A DNA stretch of 64,000 nucleotides. It comes from Bacillota bacterium (GTDB lineage: Bacteria; Bacillota; Clostridia; Acetivibrionales; DTU013). Of this stretch, positions 1 to 7,658 are shown piece after piece; position 1 is the first letter of the stretch, and each line of letters begins with the position of its first letter. The notes beneath the pieces are model-generated. The model saw only the letters and a list, made by a program, of their open reading frames with translations. It was not told the DNA's origin and did not search any database. Location of the stretch: the NCBI GenBank assembly GCA_023418915.1, contig JAEZYU010000098.1, positions 1-64,000 on the forward strand. Direction: 5' to 3'. The position numbers and the translations under genes were made by a program.

Positions 1-154
1 ATACGCTGCATTTATATTGTTTTGTATATCTTTTTAGCAGATTCAGATACTTATCTTTATCTTTATCCTCTCTAAATAACAAAACCTCTGAAAAACTGCG
101 GCACATGATATGATATATTGCTTCACTATTTTTCTCTCTTGGCATCCTTGGCAT
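1..154 (-). CDS. REP-associated tyrosine transposase (RAYT, Y1_Tnp family), N-terminal part, cut by window edge
   Basis: The reverse strand from the ATG at 154 reads 51 codons without a stop and runs off the window. The start MPRMPREKNSEAIYHIMCRS, followed by an LFREDKDKDKYLNLLKRY stretch, matches the N-terminus of IS200-like/REP-associated Y1 transposases (COG1943), where 'P R ... I Y H V M x R' opens the domain and 'F x D x x D K x x F L x x L' follows. The catalytic HUH motif and tyrosine would lie beyond the edge and cannot be checked. An AGGTGATTT ribosome binding site precedes the ATG. Such enzymes act on short palindromic REP repeats rather than on their own ends, which matters here because GGGGACAGTTC repeats are scattered over the window. 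The family call rests on the N-terminus alone. Confidence 0.72.
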   Translation of the reverse strand, partial: MPRMPREKNSEAIYHIMCRSFSEVLLFREDKDKDKYLNLLKRYTKQYKCSV

Positions 155-190
155 TTAAATCACCTGACTTTTTTCTTTCATATTATCACA

Positions 191-202
191 GAACATTTGT
201 TC
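191..202. promoter_or_regulatory. LexA-like SOS box upstream of the RAYT gene
   Basis: The palindrome CAGAACATTTGTTCTG (189-204) contains GAAC-N4-GTTC, the core of the Gram-positive LexA (DinR) operator. It lies 37-48 bp upstream of the RAYT start codon and about 840 bp from the GerMN start. A single match of this length can occur by chance. Confidence 0.4.
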
Positions 203-260
203 TGTATATTATTTCCTAATGGCATTAAACAGATTCAATTTGAAGAACTGTCCCAATAAA

Positions 261-286
261 AAAAGGCCGCTAACAGTGGCCTTTTA
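261..286 (-). terminator. Rho-independent terminator of the GerMN lipoprotein gene
   Basis: Reading the minus strand, AAAGGCCACT, a 3-nt loop and AGCGGCCTTT form a 10-bp stem with one G-U pair, followed by a run of T. It sits directly after the stop codon at 299. A GAAGAACTGTCCC repeat copy (242-254) abuts it. Confidence 0.8.
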
Positions 287-298
287 TATATTTCGATT

Positions 299-1042
299 TT
301 ATTCCAGTATTTCCAGACCGTCGATCGTATCACCATTCTGTCCTGAGGTTTCTTTTGAATCGTTGTCGTTTGGCTGATTGTCTGCTTCTGTATCTTCCAG
401 GATAATCTCATCATCTACAGTGCCTGATGTAGTTTCAGCAGCATCTTTGCTTATTAATTGTGTACTTCTCGGGAAAAGAGCATCAAATTTGAAATTTCCC
501 ATGTATTCTTTCTGAGCCTTACTATCAATCAAGAATTTTACATTTTCAATCTCATCAATTTCTGTTAATGAGTTTACTATGGAGTATATGGTCATTCTTT
601 CTGCATCTTTGCCCCCAGCATGCTTCGACTTGAATTCCTTCGAAAAATCAACAGTAGCAACCTTGTTCTTTATACTTACAGGTGACAGCAGCTTTGCTTC
701 TGCAGGGACAGTTCTCTTAAAAGCTGCTTCATCTGACGGCCCCTTGATGAGCTCATTTATTATTGCTGTTGCCATGCCGCTCGCACTCTTTTTGGCATCA
801 GATGCATCTATATACCTTATTTCAAGCTTTAGTTTTGTGTTGTCCTCATTAGCAAAATAAAGTCGTATAGGTGTCTTATCCGTCAACCTGCTGGCTTCAG
901 CTTCACCAATAATAATGCTGCTTACAGGCCATAGTTCATCATCCATATCCTTCTGCAGTCCCAATTTTTGTAATACGGAACAGCCTGGAAGCAAAACAAA
1001 AAATAATACCATAACAACAACTAGTGATATAGTCCTCTTCAT
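299..1042 (-). CDS. GerMN-domain lipoprotein
   Basis: Predicted 247-residue lipoprotein. Residues 1-21 are a signal peptide ending in the lipobox LLPGC, so the mature protein should be anchored to the outer face of the membrane at Cys21. A GerMN domain fills about residues 57-190 (IRLYFAN start, ELIKGP, TVDFSKEF, NSLTEI, VKFLIDSK near the end), as in Bacillus GerM and the C-terminal half of clostridial sporulation lipoproteins. The tail is acidic and of low complexity. GerM proteins act in sporulation and germination around the forespore; a general envelope role is also possible. The start at 1042 is chosen over the upstream one because GAGGTGG lies 6-7 nt before it. A TTGACA at 1096-1101 could be the -35 box, but its -10 is poor. 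Confidence 0.85.
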   Translation of the reverse strand: MKRTISLVVVMVLFFVLLPGCSVLQKLGLQKDMDDELWPVSSIIIGEAEASRLTDKTPIRLYFANEDNTKLKLEIRYIDASDAKKSASGMATAIINELIKGPSDEAAFKRTVPAEAKLLSPVSIKNKVATVDFSKEFKSKHAGGKDAERMTIYSIVNSLTEIDEIENVKFLIDSKAQKEYMGNFKFDALFPRSTQLISKDAAETTSGTVDDEIILEDTEADNQPNDNDSKETSGQNGDTIDGLEILE

Positions 1043-1220
1043 ATTCGGCCACCTCACATCTAATAACAACAGTATTAGTAAATTACTCCCTATACTGTCA
1101 AGTTAACACATCTAAGTTATTTCTATGCCGGGGCAGCACTTAGTATTCACTATTGGTAAAATTTCTATTATTTTGAGGATTGATGAAACGATGTGATTAG
1201 CCTTGGATAACATCAATTAA

Positions 1221-1496
1221 TTATATATCCTTTGTCATTAACTTAACTATTTGTTTGACATCATCATCAATGACATGATAACTGATTTCAAGACCATTTC
1301 GCACGCCTTCAACTATTTTTGCTGCCTTAAGCTTTGATAGATGCTGAGATACGGTAGATTGAGGCAGGCTCAAACACTCCTGGATTTTTGAAACATTGCA
1401 GCTATTATCGATCAAACCCTTAATAATGCAAAGTCTGTACGGATGTGATATAGCCTTGAGCTTTTCAGCCTGCTCCTTAAATAATTCAATATCCAT
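1221..1496 (-). CDS. ArsR/SmtB-family winged-helix regulator
   Basis: 91-residue single-domain repressor. SHPYRLCIIKGL followed by the helix-turn-helix (about residues 33-60, SKIQECLSLPQSTVSQHLSKL) and the wing (GLEISYHV) is typical of ArsR proteins. Three cysteines lie in the N-terminal half (RLC, SCN, ECL); no clear metal-binding CxC is present, so the signal could be a thiol or persulfide as in SqrR/BigR, but this is inference. It is downstream of, and co-directional with, the CoA-disulfide reductase/rhodanese gene, which makes that gene a likely target. GGAGGG 7 nt before the ATG at 1496 decides the start; a TATAAT-like box is at 1572-1577 on the minus strand. Confidence 0.82.
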   Translation of the reverse strand: MDIELFKEQAEKLKAISHPYRLCIIKGLIDNSCNVSKIQECLSLPQSTVSQHLSKLKAAKIVEGVRNGLEISYHVIDDDVKQIVKLMTKDI

Positions 1497-1645
1497 AGTA
1501 ATACCCTCCATGTTGTTTATTCAACATAAAACTAAAAATGCGGTAGAACAAAAAGGCATAACACTAGTCCTATTATACATTATCTTTTATGAGAATGCTA
1601 AATATTTAACAAACAATTTTGTACAATACGGCTCAGAATAATGAC

Positions 1646-1659
1646 GGGGACGTTTCTTC
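1646..1659 (+). repeat. GGGGACGTTTCTTC dispersed repeat, variant copy
   Basis: One copy of the variant GGGGACGTTTCTTC, about 30 bp after the stop of the CoA-disulfide reductase gene. The same 14-mer occurs at 8899-8912 (inside a gene) and 10776-10789 (at a gene end). Confidence 0.7.
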
Positions 1660-1691
1660 ATTACTGCTGAGCCATACATCTTACCAACAAT

Positions 1692-4268
1692 TCAAACAAA
1701 CAAGCTCATGTCTGATTCTTCAGCAGAACCTAAAAATGTGGCTACTCCACCCACAGTTATTCCATCTATGAGCTCTTCCCTTTTTATGCCCATCAAATCC
1801 ATTGACATATTACAAGCTACGAGACTCACACCGCTGGAAAATGCCTGGTCAATCAGTTCTTCAAGTGATGGGACATTCTTTTTCTTCATTAAATATCTTA
1901 TCAGTTTTGATCCTGCACCTGCCATATTCATCCTGGATAAAGCAAGCTTCTTAGAACCACGAGGCATCATTGCACCAAACATTTTTGAAATAATATTCTT
2001 TTTCACTTTTACTTTTAATGTTTTGCGCAATATATTCAGACCCCAAAATGTGAAAAAGAGTGTCACTTTCCTGCCCATCGCAGCGGCGCCATTTGCAATA
2101 ATAAACGCAGCTATAGCTCTGTCAAGATCTCCGCTAAATACTACTATTGTCTTGTCATTAGTATCCTTTGATCCTGCTGTAATCACCTGTGCTCTTCCTT
2201 TTCCAATGGTAGCTGTGATTATTTTACCATCATGACTAATGCTAATCAAATTATTGTTAGTGCGTTCACACCATATTTTTATATCGTTTTCAAATGCCGG
2301 ATCTGTCGCCTTAGCAACAAGAGTGTCGCCAAATTCCATCATTTTCAATGACTCATATACTTTCATGATAGGGCCGGGACATTGCATCCCACAGGTGTCG
2401 ATTACATATGCTTTTGGTTTACCACATTCTTCAGTTTCACATGTCTTCATTGTACAATTCGATTTTTCACCCGATTTCTCTGGTAATTCATTAGTTCTAT
2501 CTTCTGTTTTATCTTCATCTGTCTGTTTCTGTGTTGCGGTGTTATAAACCAAATAGCCTCCGCTAAGGTTTTTCACCGTTTTAAAACCTTTCTGAATAAG
2601 CATCCTTGCAGCTATATAGCCTCGTAATCCAACCTGGCAGAATAAGTATATATCTTTTTCAATTGGAATCTCATTTATCCTGTCTCTCAATTCGTCCACT
2701 GGCATATTAACAGAACCGTCAATTGTTCCAATACTATACTCCATTTTTGTCCTTACATCAATGAGCAGTACCTTTGACCTGTCCAGTTTCTTAACTTCAT
2801 CCCAGTGAAATACGTCAGCATCGCCCTTTAGAAGATTTGATGCAACATAGCCGGCTATGTTTACAGGATCCTTTGCCGATGAATATGGGGGGGCATATGA
2901 CAGTTCAAGTTCCTGTAAATCAAAAACTGTCATTCCCGCACGAATTGCGGCTGCTATGACATCAATCCTCTTATCAACACCATCATAACCCACAATCTGC
3001 GCACCAAGTACTTTACCATTAGATTTAGCGAATAACAACTTGATATTCATTGGTGTGGACCCAGGATAGTATCCTGCATGCGAAGGTGAATAGGTATAAG
3101 ATTTTTCATATACTATCCCAAGCTTAACCAATTGCCTTTCATTGATACCCGTTAAAGCAACGGTCATGTCAAATACTTTTGCTATCGAAGTACCCTGAGT
3201 ACCGTTATATTTGCTATTATGTCCGCATATATTATCTGCAGCTATCCTGCCCTGCTTGTTAGCTGGACCTGCCAGTGGGATGAGAACTGTCCCTTCAAAT
3301 TCTTTATCTGGCTGGTGTTGGTTTGTGAGAACTGTCCCTCCGACAGTCTTACCGTTTATCTGTTTCATAAGGTTCTGGAGAACTGTCCCCATAAAATCTA
3401 TTACTTCCGCAGCATCGCCAACTGCATATATGTCAGGATCTGATGTCTGCATAAATTTGTTAACAGCAATCCCACCGAACCTTCCAAGCTTTAGACCAGC
3501 TTCTTTCGCAAGCTTTGTTTCTGGCCTTACCCCTATCCCTAAAACAACCATATCCGTTTGCAGTACCAAGCTGCTTGATAACGTGACATTAAGAGCATTA
3601 TTATCCTGAACAAATTCTATTACGGCATCCTCTAAGTATAGTTTCACACCTTTAGATCTTAGATGCTGATGAACAAAGGCAGCCATTTCAAAATCCAATG
3701 GTCCGATTACATGATTTGAGAGTTCTACAATCGTTACATTGATTCCCATACTATGCAAATTTTCAGCTGTTTCAAGCCCAATAAAACCTGCACCAACAAT
3801 AACTGCATTTTTTGGTTTTTTAGCATCAACAAAATCCTTAATTCTATACGTATCCGGAATATTTCTCAGCGCAAAAATTCGTTGTGAATCAATCCCATTT
3901 AATTTAGGTTTCAGAGGTTCAGCACCAGGTGAGAGAACCAGTTGATCATAGTTCTCCGTGTAGGTTTCATTACTAATTTTGTCATAAACCTCGAGCGTTT
4001 TATTTTGCCGGTTTATCTTAATAACCTCGCTATTTGTTCTCACATCGATGTTAAATCGCTTTTTCATATCCTCAGGAGTTTGGACTACAAGTTTTTCCCT
4101 ATCTTTGATTACTTCACCGATATAATAAGGAAGCCCACAATTAGCAAACGAAATATATTCGCCTTTTTCAAACATAATAATTTCAGCAGCCTCGTCCAGT
4201 CGTCTCAATCTAGCAGCTGTGCTGGCGCCTCCAGCGACACCTCCGACTATCAATACCCTTTTTGACAT
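1692..4268 (-). CDS. CoA-disulfide reductase fused to rhodanese, TusA and DsrE-like domains, with a repeat-derived insertion
   Basis: 858-residue cytoplasmic flavoprotein. Residues 1-480 are a CoA-disulfide reductase/NADH oxidase unit: FAD motif VGGVAGGAS, active-site Cys44 in FANCGLPYY, NAD motif GAGFIGLET near 159, and PLAGPANKQGR at 331. Residues 485-580 are a rhodanese domain with Cys544 in FCQVGLRG. Residues 620-695 are TusA/SirA-like with DTCGMQCPGP (Cys626, Cys630). Residues 705-858 are DsrE-like (DsrE2/peroxiredoxin-like) with Cys819. Such fusions handle coenzyme A persulfide and sulfur-transfer chemistry. Odd point: residues 293-329 interrupt the conserved stretch between EVIDF and LIPLAGP. 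DNA 3282-3390 there carries three GAGAACTGTCCC copies spaced 45 and 51 bp, all in phase and each encoding GTVL. A GAGGGAGGG site precedes the ATG. The ArsR gene lies downstream. Confidence 0.93.
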   Translation of the reverse strand: MSKRVLIVGGVAGGASTAARLRRLDEAAEIIMFEKGEYISFANCGLPYYIGEVIKDREKLVVQTPEDMKKRFNIDVRTNSEVIKINRQNKTLEVYDKISNETYTENYDQLVLSPGAEPLKPKLNGIDSQRIFALRNIPDTYRIKDFVDAKKPKNAVIVGAGFIGLETAENLHSMGINVTIVELSNHVIGPLDFEMAAFVHQHLRSKGVKLYLEDAVIEFVQDNNALNVTLSSSLVLQTDMVVLGIGVRPETKLAKEAGLKLGRFGGIAVNKFMQTSDPDIYAVGDAAEVIDFMGTVLQNLMKQINGKTVGGTVLTNQHQPDKEFEGTVLIPLAGPANKQGRIAADNICGHNSKYNGTQGTSIAKVFDMTVALTGINERQLVKLGIVYEKSYTYSPSHAGYYPGSTPMNIKLLFAKSNGKVLGAQIVGYDGVDKRIDVIAAAIRAGMTVFDLQELELSYAPPYSSAKDPVNIAGYVASNLLKGDADVFHWDEVKKLDRSKVLLIDVRTKMEYSIGTIDGSVNMPVDELRDRINEIPIEKDIYLFCQVGLRGYIAARMLIQKGFKTVKNLSGGYLVYNTATQKQTDEDKTEDRTNELPEKSGEKSNCTMKTCETEECGKPKAYVIDTCGMQCPGPIMKVYESLKMMEFGDTLVAKATDPAFENDIKIWCERTNNNLISISHDGKIITATIGKGRAQVITAGSKDTNDKTIVVFSGDLDRAIAAFIIANGAAAMGRKVTLFFTFWGLNILRKTLKVKVKKNIISKMFGAMMPRGSKKLALSRMNMAGAGSKLIRYLMKKKNVPSLEELIDQAFSSGVSLVACNMSMDLMGIKREELIDGITVGGVATFLGSAEESDMSLFV
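3282..3390 (-). repeat. Three phased copies of the GGGACAGTTCTC repeat inside the CoA-disulfide reductase gene
   Basis: GAGAACTGTCCC on the plus strand at 3282-3293, 3327-3338 and 3378-3389. Spacings of 45 and 51 bp are multiples of three, so all three copies are read in the same frame. No stop codon is created. The family is otherwise intergenic in this window. Confidence 0.9.
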
Positions 4269-4365
4269 AGTTGCCCTCCCTCTTGTGTTTTCGGCAGCAT
4301 TGAATCTAATATCACTACCTAACTCTATGCTTAAAATAATAAATTAGTAATATTTAGTTATATTC

Positions 4366-4567
4366 AAGAACCGTCCCCTATCAACTATCATATTAACTAC
4401 AGAACCATCACTTGTCAGAACATGTTGTAATAGAACTGTCCCTCAAACTGATATCCAACTGATATCGCTTTAGCAATCTAACTGAAGAACTGTCACCTTA
4501 CTTTAGTTTATCTATATATTACGATATTTATATGTAGTGAGTCAAGAAGTTTTCAGGGACAGTCCTC
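4366..4567. repeat. Cluster of GAACTGTCCC repeats in the 573-bp gap upstream of the CoA-disulfide reductase
   Basis: Copies or decayed copies lie at 4366-4378 (AAGAACCGTCCCC), about 4432-4443 (TAGAACTGTCCC), 4484-4497 (GAAGAACTGTCACC) and, in the opposite orientation, 4554-4567 (CAGGGACAGTCCTC). The gap 4269-4841 holds no convincing gene. A 64-codon reverse reading frame at 4614-4808 has no ribosome binding site and no recognisable motif. Confidence 0.75.
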
Positions 4568-4841
4568 TATTCTCTATGATAAAGAAACTTCGAATAAGTC
4601 TGGACATCGTTATCTACAATTGACGCTTCTTTGAATATTGACAAATTAGGTGGTTTAACTTGCTTGCATCATACCGCAGGCATTTCTCATGATCACATCC
4701 AGTTAGAAAGCTCGGTATGGTGAGTAAGGAGAGACTTGACTCGTCCCAGACAAAGCAGCTATATAAAATTAAGGTCATCGCTATTCTATTTATACATTTC
4801 TGTAACACCTGTAACTTAAACCAAGTACTAATTTATAAATA

Positions 4842-5384
4842 TCACATTGCTTTGGTATACTTATCAGCAAATGAGCTGGCACAGTAACTGTCTGGCTTTA
4901 TCTTCGGTATGAAATTCAGACCTTTTACCATCCCTACCATTTCATTTATCAGGCTTTTTGTCTGTCCTCTCGTGCCTATGTCAATATGAAACTCGAAACT
5001 AACCCCTTGTAACTGGCGATCAGGTCCTAGTGCATGGTGTATTCCCATAATCCTTTCATCGTCAAACAGGTAGGCTAGCTGCAAACTCGCACACGTTTCA
5101 AGATAAATTTTCTCCCGCAGATTAGTCACAGGCCGCTGCATGTCATATTTGTGCAGAAAGCCTATTGCACCTTTCCCAATGCGGTGTATCAGTATGCACG
5201 ATACGAAAACGGTCTTGGAGCCTACCTGCGAATCTGTGCCAACTGAAATACGGTATGAACTGTCAGTATCTGCTTCTATAAACCTTATTATGTCATAATA
5301 TACCTCTTCAAACGTCATTTCCTCTTTTTTCAGGCTTCTGAATAGTGTTTTTTCGTTAATTATCAGTGAGTTCCCAAGCAGCAT
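4842..5384 (-). CDS. YkuK-family RNase H-like protein (DUF458)
   Basis: 180-residue cytoplasmic protein of the DUF458/YkuK family, a predicted RNase H-like nuclease. Family features in order: SVGTDSQV with the acidic residue on the first strand, FVSCILIHRIGKGA, LREKIYLETCASL, EFHIDIGTRGQTKSLINEMVG, and the C-terminal IKPDSYCASSFADKYTK. It is full length for the family. The biological substrate is not established for any member. GGAGGG lies 8 nt before the ATG. It is separated on both sides by repeat-rich gaps, so it is probably transcribed alone. Family assignment is firm; function is not. Confidence 0.9.
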   Translation of the reverse strand: MLLGNSLIINEKTLFRSLKKEEMTFEEVYYDIIRFIEADTDSSYRISVGTDSQVGSKTVFVSCILIHRIGKGAIGFLHKYDMQRPVTNLREKIYLETCASLQLAYLFDDERIMGIHHALGPDRQLQGVSFEFHIDIGTRGQTKSLINEMVGMVKGLNFIPKIKPDSYCASSFADKYTKAM

Positions 5385-5462
5385 AGATGTGTCCCTCCAT
5401 TTAACGAATTTACTACATAGAACATTACGTTTTAACGCTAATGTATAAAATGTAATATCCCG

Positions 5463-5640
5463 TCAGTCGAAAAATTGCATTGCCTCATTAACGTTTCAAC
5501 GAGGCTGACCACAAGCAAAGCTTGCTGTTCGCCTATGCATCCCAGACGTGTGATATGCTCATCACCTAGTAAAAAATGGTACCCGCCACAAAGCAATTTT
5601 CAGTCTGAGGGGCTGAAAATATATTAATGAGCAGGGAGAT
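5463..5640. repeat. TATAACG/GCCTCG hairpin-rich dispersed element, copy 1
   Basis: Contains the shared modules AACGTTTCAACGAGGC, GCAAGCTTGCTGTTCGCCTATGC-like text (split by substitutions relative to the copy at 11.7 kb), GGTACCCGCCAC and the hairpin ATTTTCAGTC-tgagg-GGCTGAAAAT (5596-5620). The copy is decayed at its left end. Confidence 0.5.
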
Positions 5641-5662
5641 ATCACTTCATTATAATATAATT

Positions 5663-5697
5663 AAAGCCCTGCGAAGGGCGAAGAATCGCAGGGCTTT
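5663..5697. terminator. Strong hairpin terminator
   Basis: AAAGCCCTGCGA (5663-5674) pairs with TCGCAGGGCTTT around a 10-nt loop. On the minus strand it starts 5 nt after the TGA at 5702-5704, which is the best argument that a short minus-strand gene ended there. T-runs are modest on either side. Confidence 0.7.
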
Positions 5698-5701
5698 CTA
5701 T

Positions 5702-5798
5702 TCATGTCAAACTCGGAAACGGCATGAAAACTGCAAGTGCTGATACAGTCGGCATAGATACGGTAAGCACGATCCTTACATAGCCGCAACCACTTCAT
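5702..5798 (-). pseudogene. Possible frameshifted small membrane-peptide gene
   Basis: An ideal AAAGGAG site precedes ATG at 5798, which begins MKWLRLC. After seven codons the following frame changes: read with a +1 shift near 5777, the sequence continues as a hydrophobic peptide (RIVLTVSMPTVSALAVFMPF) and ends in TGA at 5704-5702, five bases before a strong terminator. The unshifted frame instead runs 45 codons into the terminator stem. The signals for start and stop are therefore in different frames. It may be a decayed gene, a sequencing indel or a shift site; no family is recognised. Confidence 0.35.
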
Positions 5799-5866
5799 CA
5801 AACCATCTCCTTTCAAATAATAAATTTATATTAACATATGTGAAATCCAAAATCAATGTTCAAGCT

Positions 5867-6025
5867 CTACATACCCACGGCAAACGCATGAATTTCATCC
5901 ATACCAAGAAATCCCATTGAAACTTTAAAACATGCCGTTTCAGCACTCTTTGTGGGGAAGTAATATTTTATGTGGCCCATGAAATTACTAGGATATGATA
6001 CAAGATGCGTTTCAGGGTAATACAT
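5867..6025 (-). CDS. Short open frame, unrecognised (52 codons)
   Basis: ATG at 6025 opens a 52-residue frame (MYYPETHLVSYPSNFMGHIK start, ...FAVGM end). Its composition is protein-like rather than random, but there is no clear ribosome binding site and I recognise no family. It lies between insertion-sequence debris and the terminator at 5.67 kb, so it could be a remnant of a larger gene. Low confidence. Confidence 0.22.
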   Translation of the reverse strand: MYYPETHLVSYPSNFMGHIKYYFPTKSAETACFKVSMGFLGMDEIHAFAVGM

Positions 6026-6101
6026 AATCAAATCCGATTACTGTCCTGCCAGAAAGTCCTTCTGTAGGATATTCCCAGCAATCATCCCTTAATCGTTTTC
6101 G

Positions 6102-6272
6102 CTAATATCTCCAGACACCAGACTTATTGCGTAGTCGTGACTCCATTAAGCTTTTTTTATTCTTTTTCATACTCAATTTGGTTTCTTTATCATGTTTCAT
6201 AAGGCTGAATATTACATGCCTTACCAAGGCCATATTCTCAGGTGCATAGTCTTTCCGAATTCTCGGTCCATC
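6102..6272 (-). pseudogene. C-terminal relic of an ISAs1-family (H-repeat-like) transposase
   Basis: The reverse strand encodes RIRKDYAPENMALVRHV, then IFSLMKHDKETKLSMKKNKK and SLMESRLRN before a stop at 6102-6104. This matches the C-terminal end of ISAs1/H-repeat DDE transposases, where 'R x x x A P E N M A x L R' is followed by a lysine-rich tail. An in-frame stop lies just upstream and no DDE core is present, so only the end of the gene survives. Confidence 0.7.
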
Positions 6273-6294
6273 TTATTTAAACACAACATATACA

Positions 6295-7167
6295 TTACAG
6301 GCTTTTTACATAATCAAATATCGCCCTGCCGGCAACAGCTCCCTGCCCAACTGCAACCGATATCTGCCTGAAGCTGCTTGCGCAATCCCCTGCTGCAAAT
6401 ACGCCCTCAAGATTCGTCTGCTGATTGATATCCGTCACTACAGTATTTCCGTCGGCCAATATGCCCAATTTCCTTGCAAAATCAATACTAGATGCACTCT
6501 CCAGAGCGACGAACAGTCCGTCAATAGTGTCGCTGGTACCATCGGTATAGTGTATGCGCTGTAAAAAGTCTGTCCCGTCGAGTTTAGATATCTTTCTTGT
6601 TTCTATTTTAAATCTCGTCAATTCTTCCGAATATTTAGTGCTGATCTTCTGAGGCTGGCCATTAGTAAAAATAGTTATGTCATTTGTGAAAGCAAGGAGC
6701 TCCTTCGCCTCATGAAATGCAAAATCCTTGTTGCCTAGCACGCCGACTTTCAAATTATTGTAGAAAAATCCATCACAAGTGGAGCAATAGCTTACACCCT
6801 TTCCTTCATACTTCACCAGATTTTCAATCCTTATAACTTTGTGCGGCTGGCCTGTCGCTAATAATACAGCTTTGCATTTATATGAACCGTTACTTGTCAT
6901 TACATCAAAATAGTCATCTTTTTCTATAGAAATAACTTCGTCATGTATTACTTCCGCACCTATTCGCTTTACTTGCTTTTCCCCCTCATCCAGAAGCTGT
7001 TTACCGTCGATTGTTTGTGAAAATCCAAAATAATTATCAATTTTTTCGGCCTTTAGCAATCTACTGTCGTTTTTTCCGATAATCAGTGTTTTTAGATTCG
7101 ACCTGACAGTGTAAAGCGCAGCTGATAATCCTGCCGGCCCCTTTCCTATGATGACTACATCGTACAT
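6295..7167 (-). CDS. Thioredoxin-reductase-like flavoprotein with CxxC, apparently lacking a normal NADPH site
   Basis: 290-residue class II thioredoxin reductase fold. The FAD motif IIGKGPAGLSAALYT is at residues 6-20, the redox-active CSTCDG in mid-protein, and the second FAD motif EGVFAAGDCA near the C-terminus. The NADPH domain is unusual: the GxGxxA loop reads VGVLGNKDFA and the HRR/R motif that contacts the 2'-phosphate in TrxB is replaced by IFTNG. Clostridial ferredoxin-dependent flavin thioredoxin reductases (FFTR) and related DTR enzymes share this loss, so a ferredoxin or unknown electron donor is plausible; this is inference. No thioredoxin gene is adjacent. AGAGGAGAGG precedes the ATG. 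It is separated from the next gene by 490 bp of repeats. Confidence 0.85.
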   Translation of the reverse strand: MYDVVIIGKGPAGLSAALYTVRSNLKTLIIGKNDSRLLKAEKIDNYFGFSQTIDGKQLLDEGEKQVKRIGAEVIHDEVISIEKDDYFDVMTSNGSYKCKAVLLATGQPHKVIRIENLVKYEGKGVSYCSTCDGFFYNNLKVGVLGNKDFAFHEAKELLAFTNDITIFTNGQPQKISTKYSEELTRFKIETRKISKLDGTDFLQRIHYTDGTSDTIDGLFVALESASSIDFARKLGILADGNTVVTDINQQTNLEGVFAAGDCASSFRQISVAVGQGAVAGRAIFDYVKSL

Positions 7168-7350
7168 TATTGTTACCTCTCCTCTGTTCTTATTTGCAAT
7201 CTTTCAATTAACTATTATCTTTCCCCTCTACCAATAACATGACACCGCCTGAAATTGAAAATACGTTTCCAATGGCACATGTTTCACAACTCATTAATTG
7301 CTTGCAGTCATAAAGCCAATCAGCAGCAAACATAATTTACACTCTTAATA

Positions 7351-7500
7351 TTATAACACTTCGTTTCAAAGAAAATTTTTCGTTTGTTGAAAAATTTTCT
7401 TACCGAGTCACAAAACATCCAAAGGATATTCATCATCGCTTTCAGCCTAATGTGCTGAAAATACGTTAAGAGGTGGAGGACATCTTTCGCCTCGGTATAT
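7351..7500. repeat. TATAACG/GCCTCG hairpin-rich dispersed element, copy 2
   Basis: Begins TTATAACACTTC and ends TTTCGCCTCGGTATA. Inside are the A/T palindrome GAAAATTTTTCGTTTGTTG, the module GTCACAAAACATCCAAAG and the hairpin TTTCAGC-ctaatgt-GCTGAAA (7440-7460). The copy at 11709-11902 shares the same order of modules. It occupies most of the 490-bp gap 7168-7658, in which I see no gene. Confidence 0.65.
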
Positions 7501-7658
7501 AATAAAATGCCAACAATTCATCCTCTCGTGCTTCATAAGATACTTACCATTCCATAAATTAAAGTAACAACTAAAATTTAAATAATTGTAACCGTACTTG
7601 TGTTATCAGCATATTATGTCAATGAGAACACAGTATTATCTTTCTTAGGAGGGATTAT

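Noticed and set aside
579..860. Plus-strand frame opposite the GerMN gene
   Set aside because: Complement of a well-supported lipoprotein gene; no ribosome binding site or family features.
1708..2235. Long plus-strand frame opposite the CoA-disulfide reductase gene, and similar ones at 2239-2547, 3211-3609 and 3942-4265
   Set aside because: All lie antisense to a continuous 858-residue protein with recognisable domains.
4614..4808. 64-codon reverse frame in the repeat-rich gap
   Set aside because: No ribosome binding site, no recognisable motif, and neighbouring sequence is decayed repeat.
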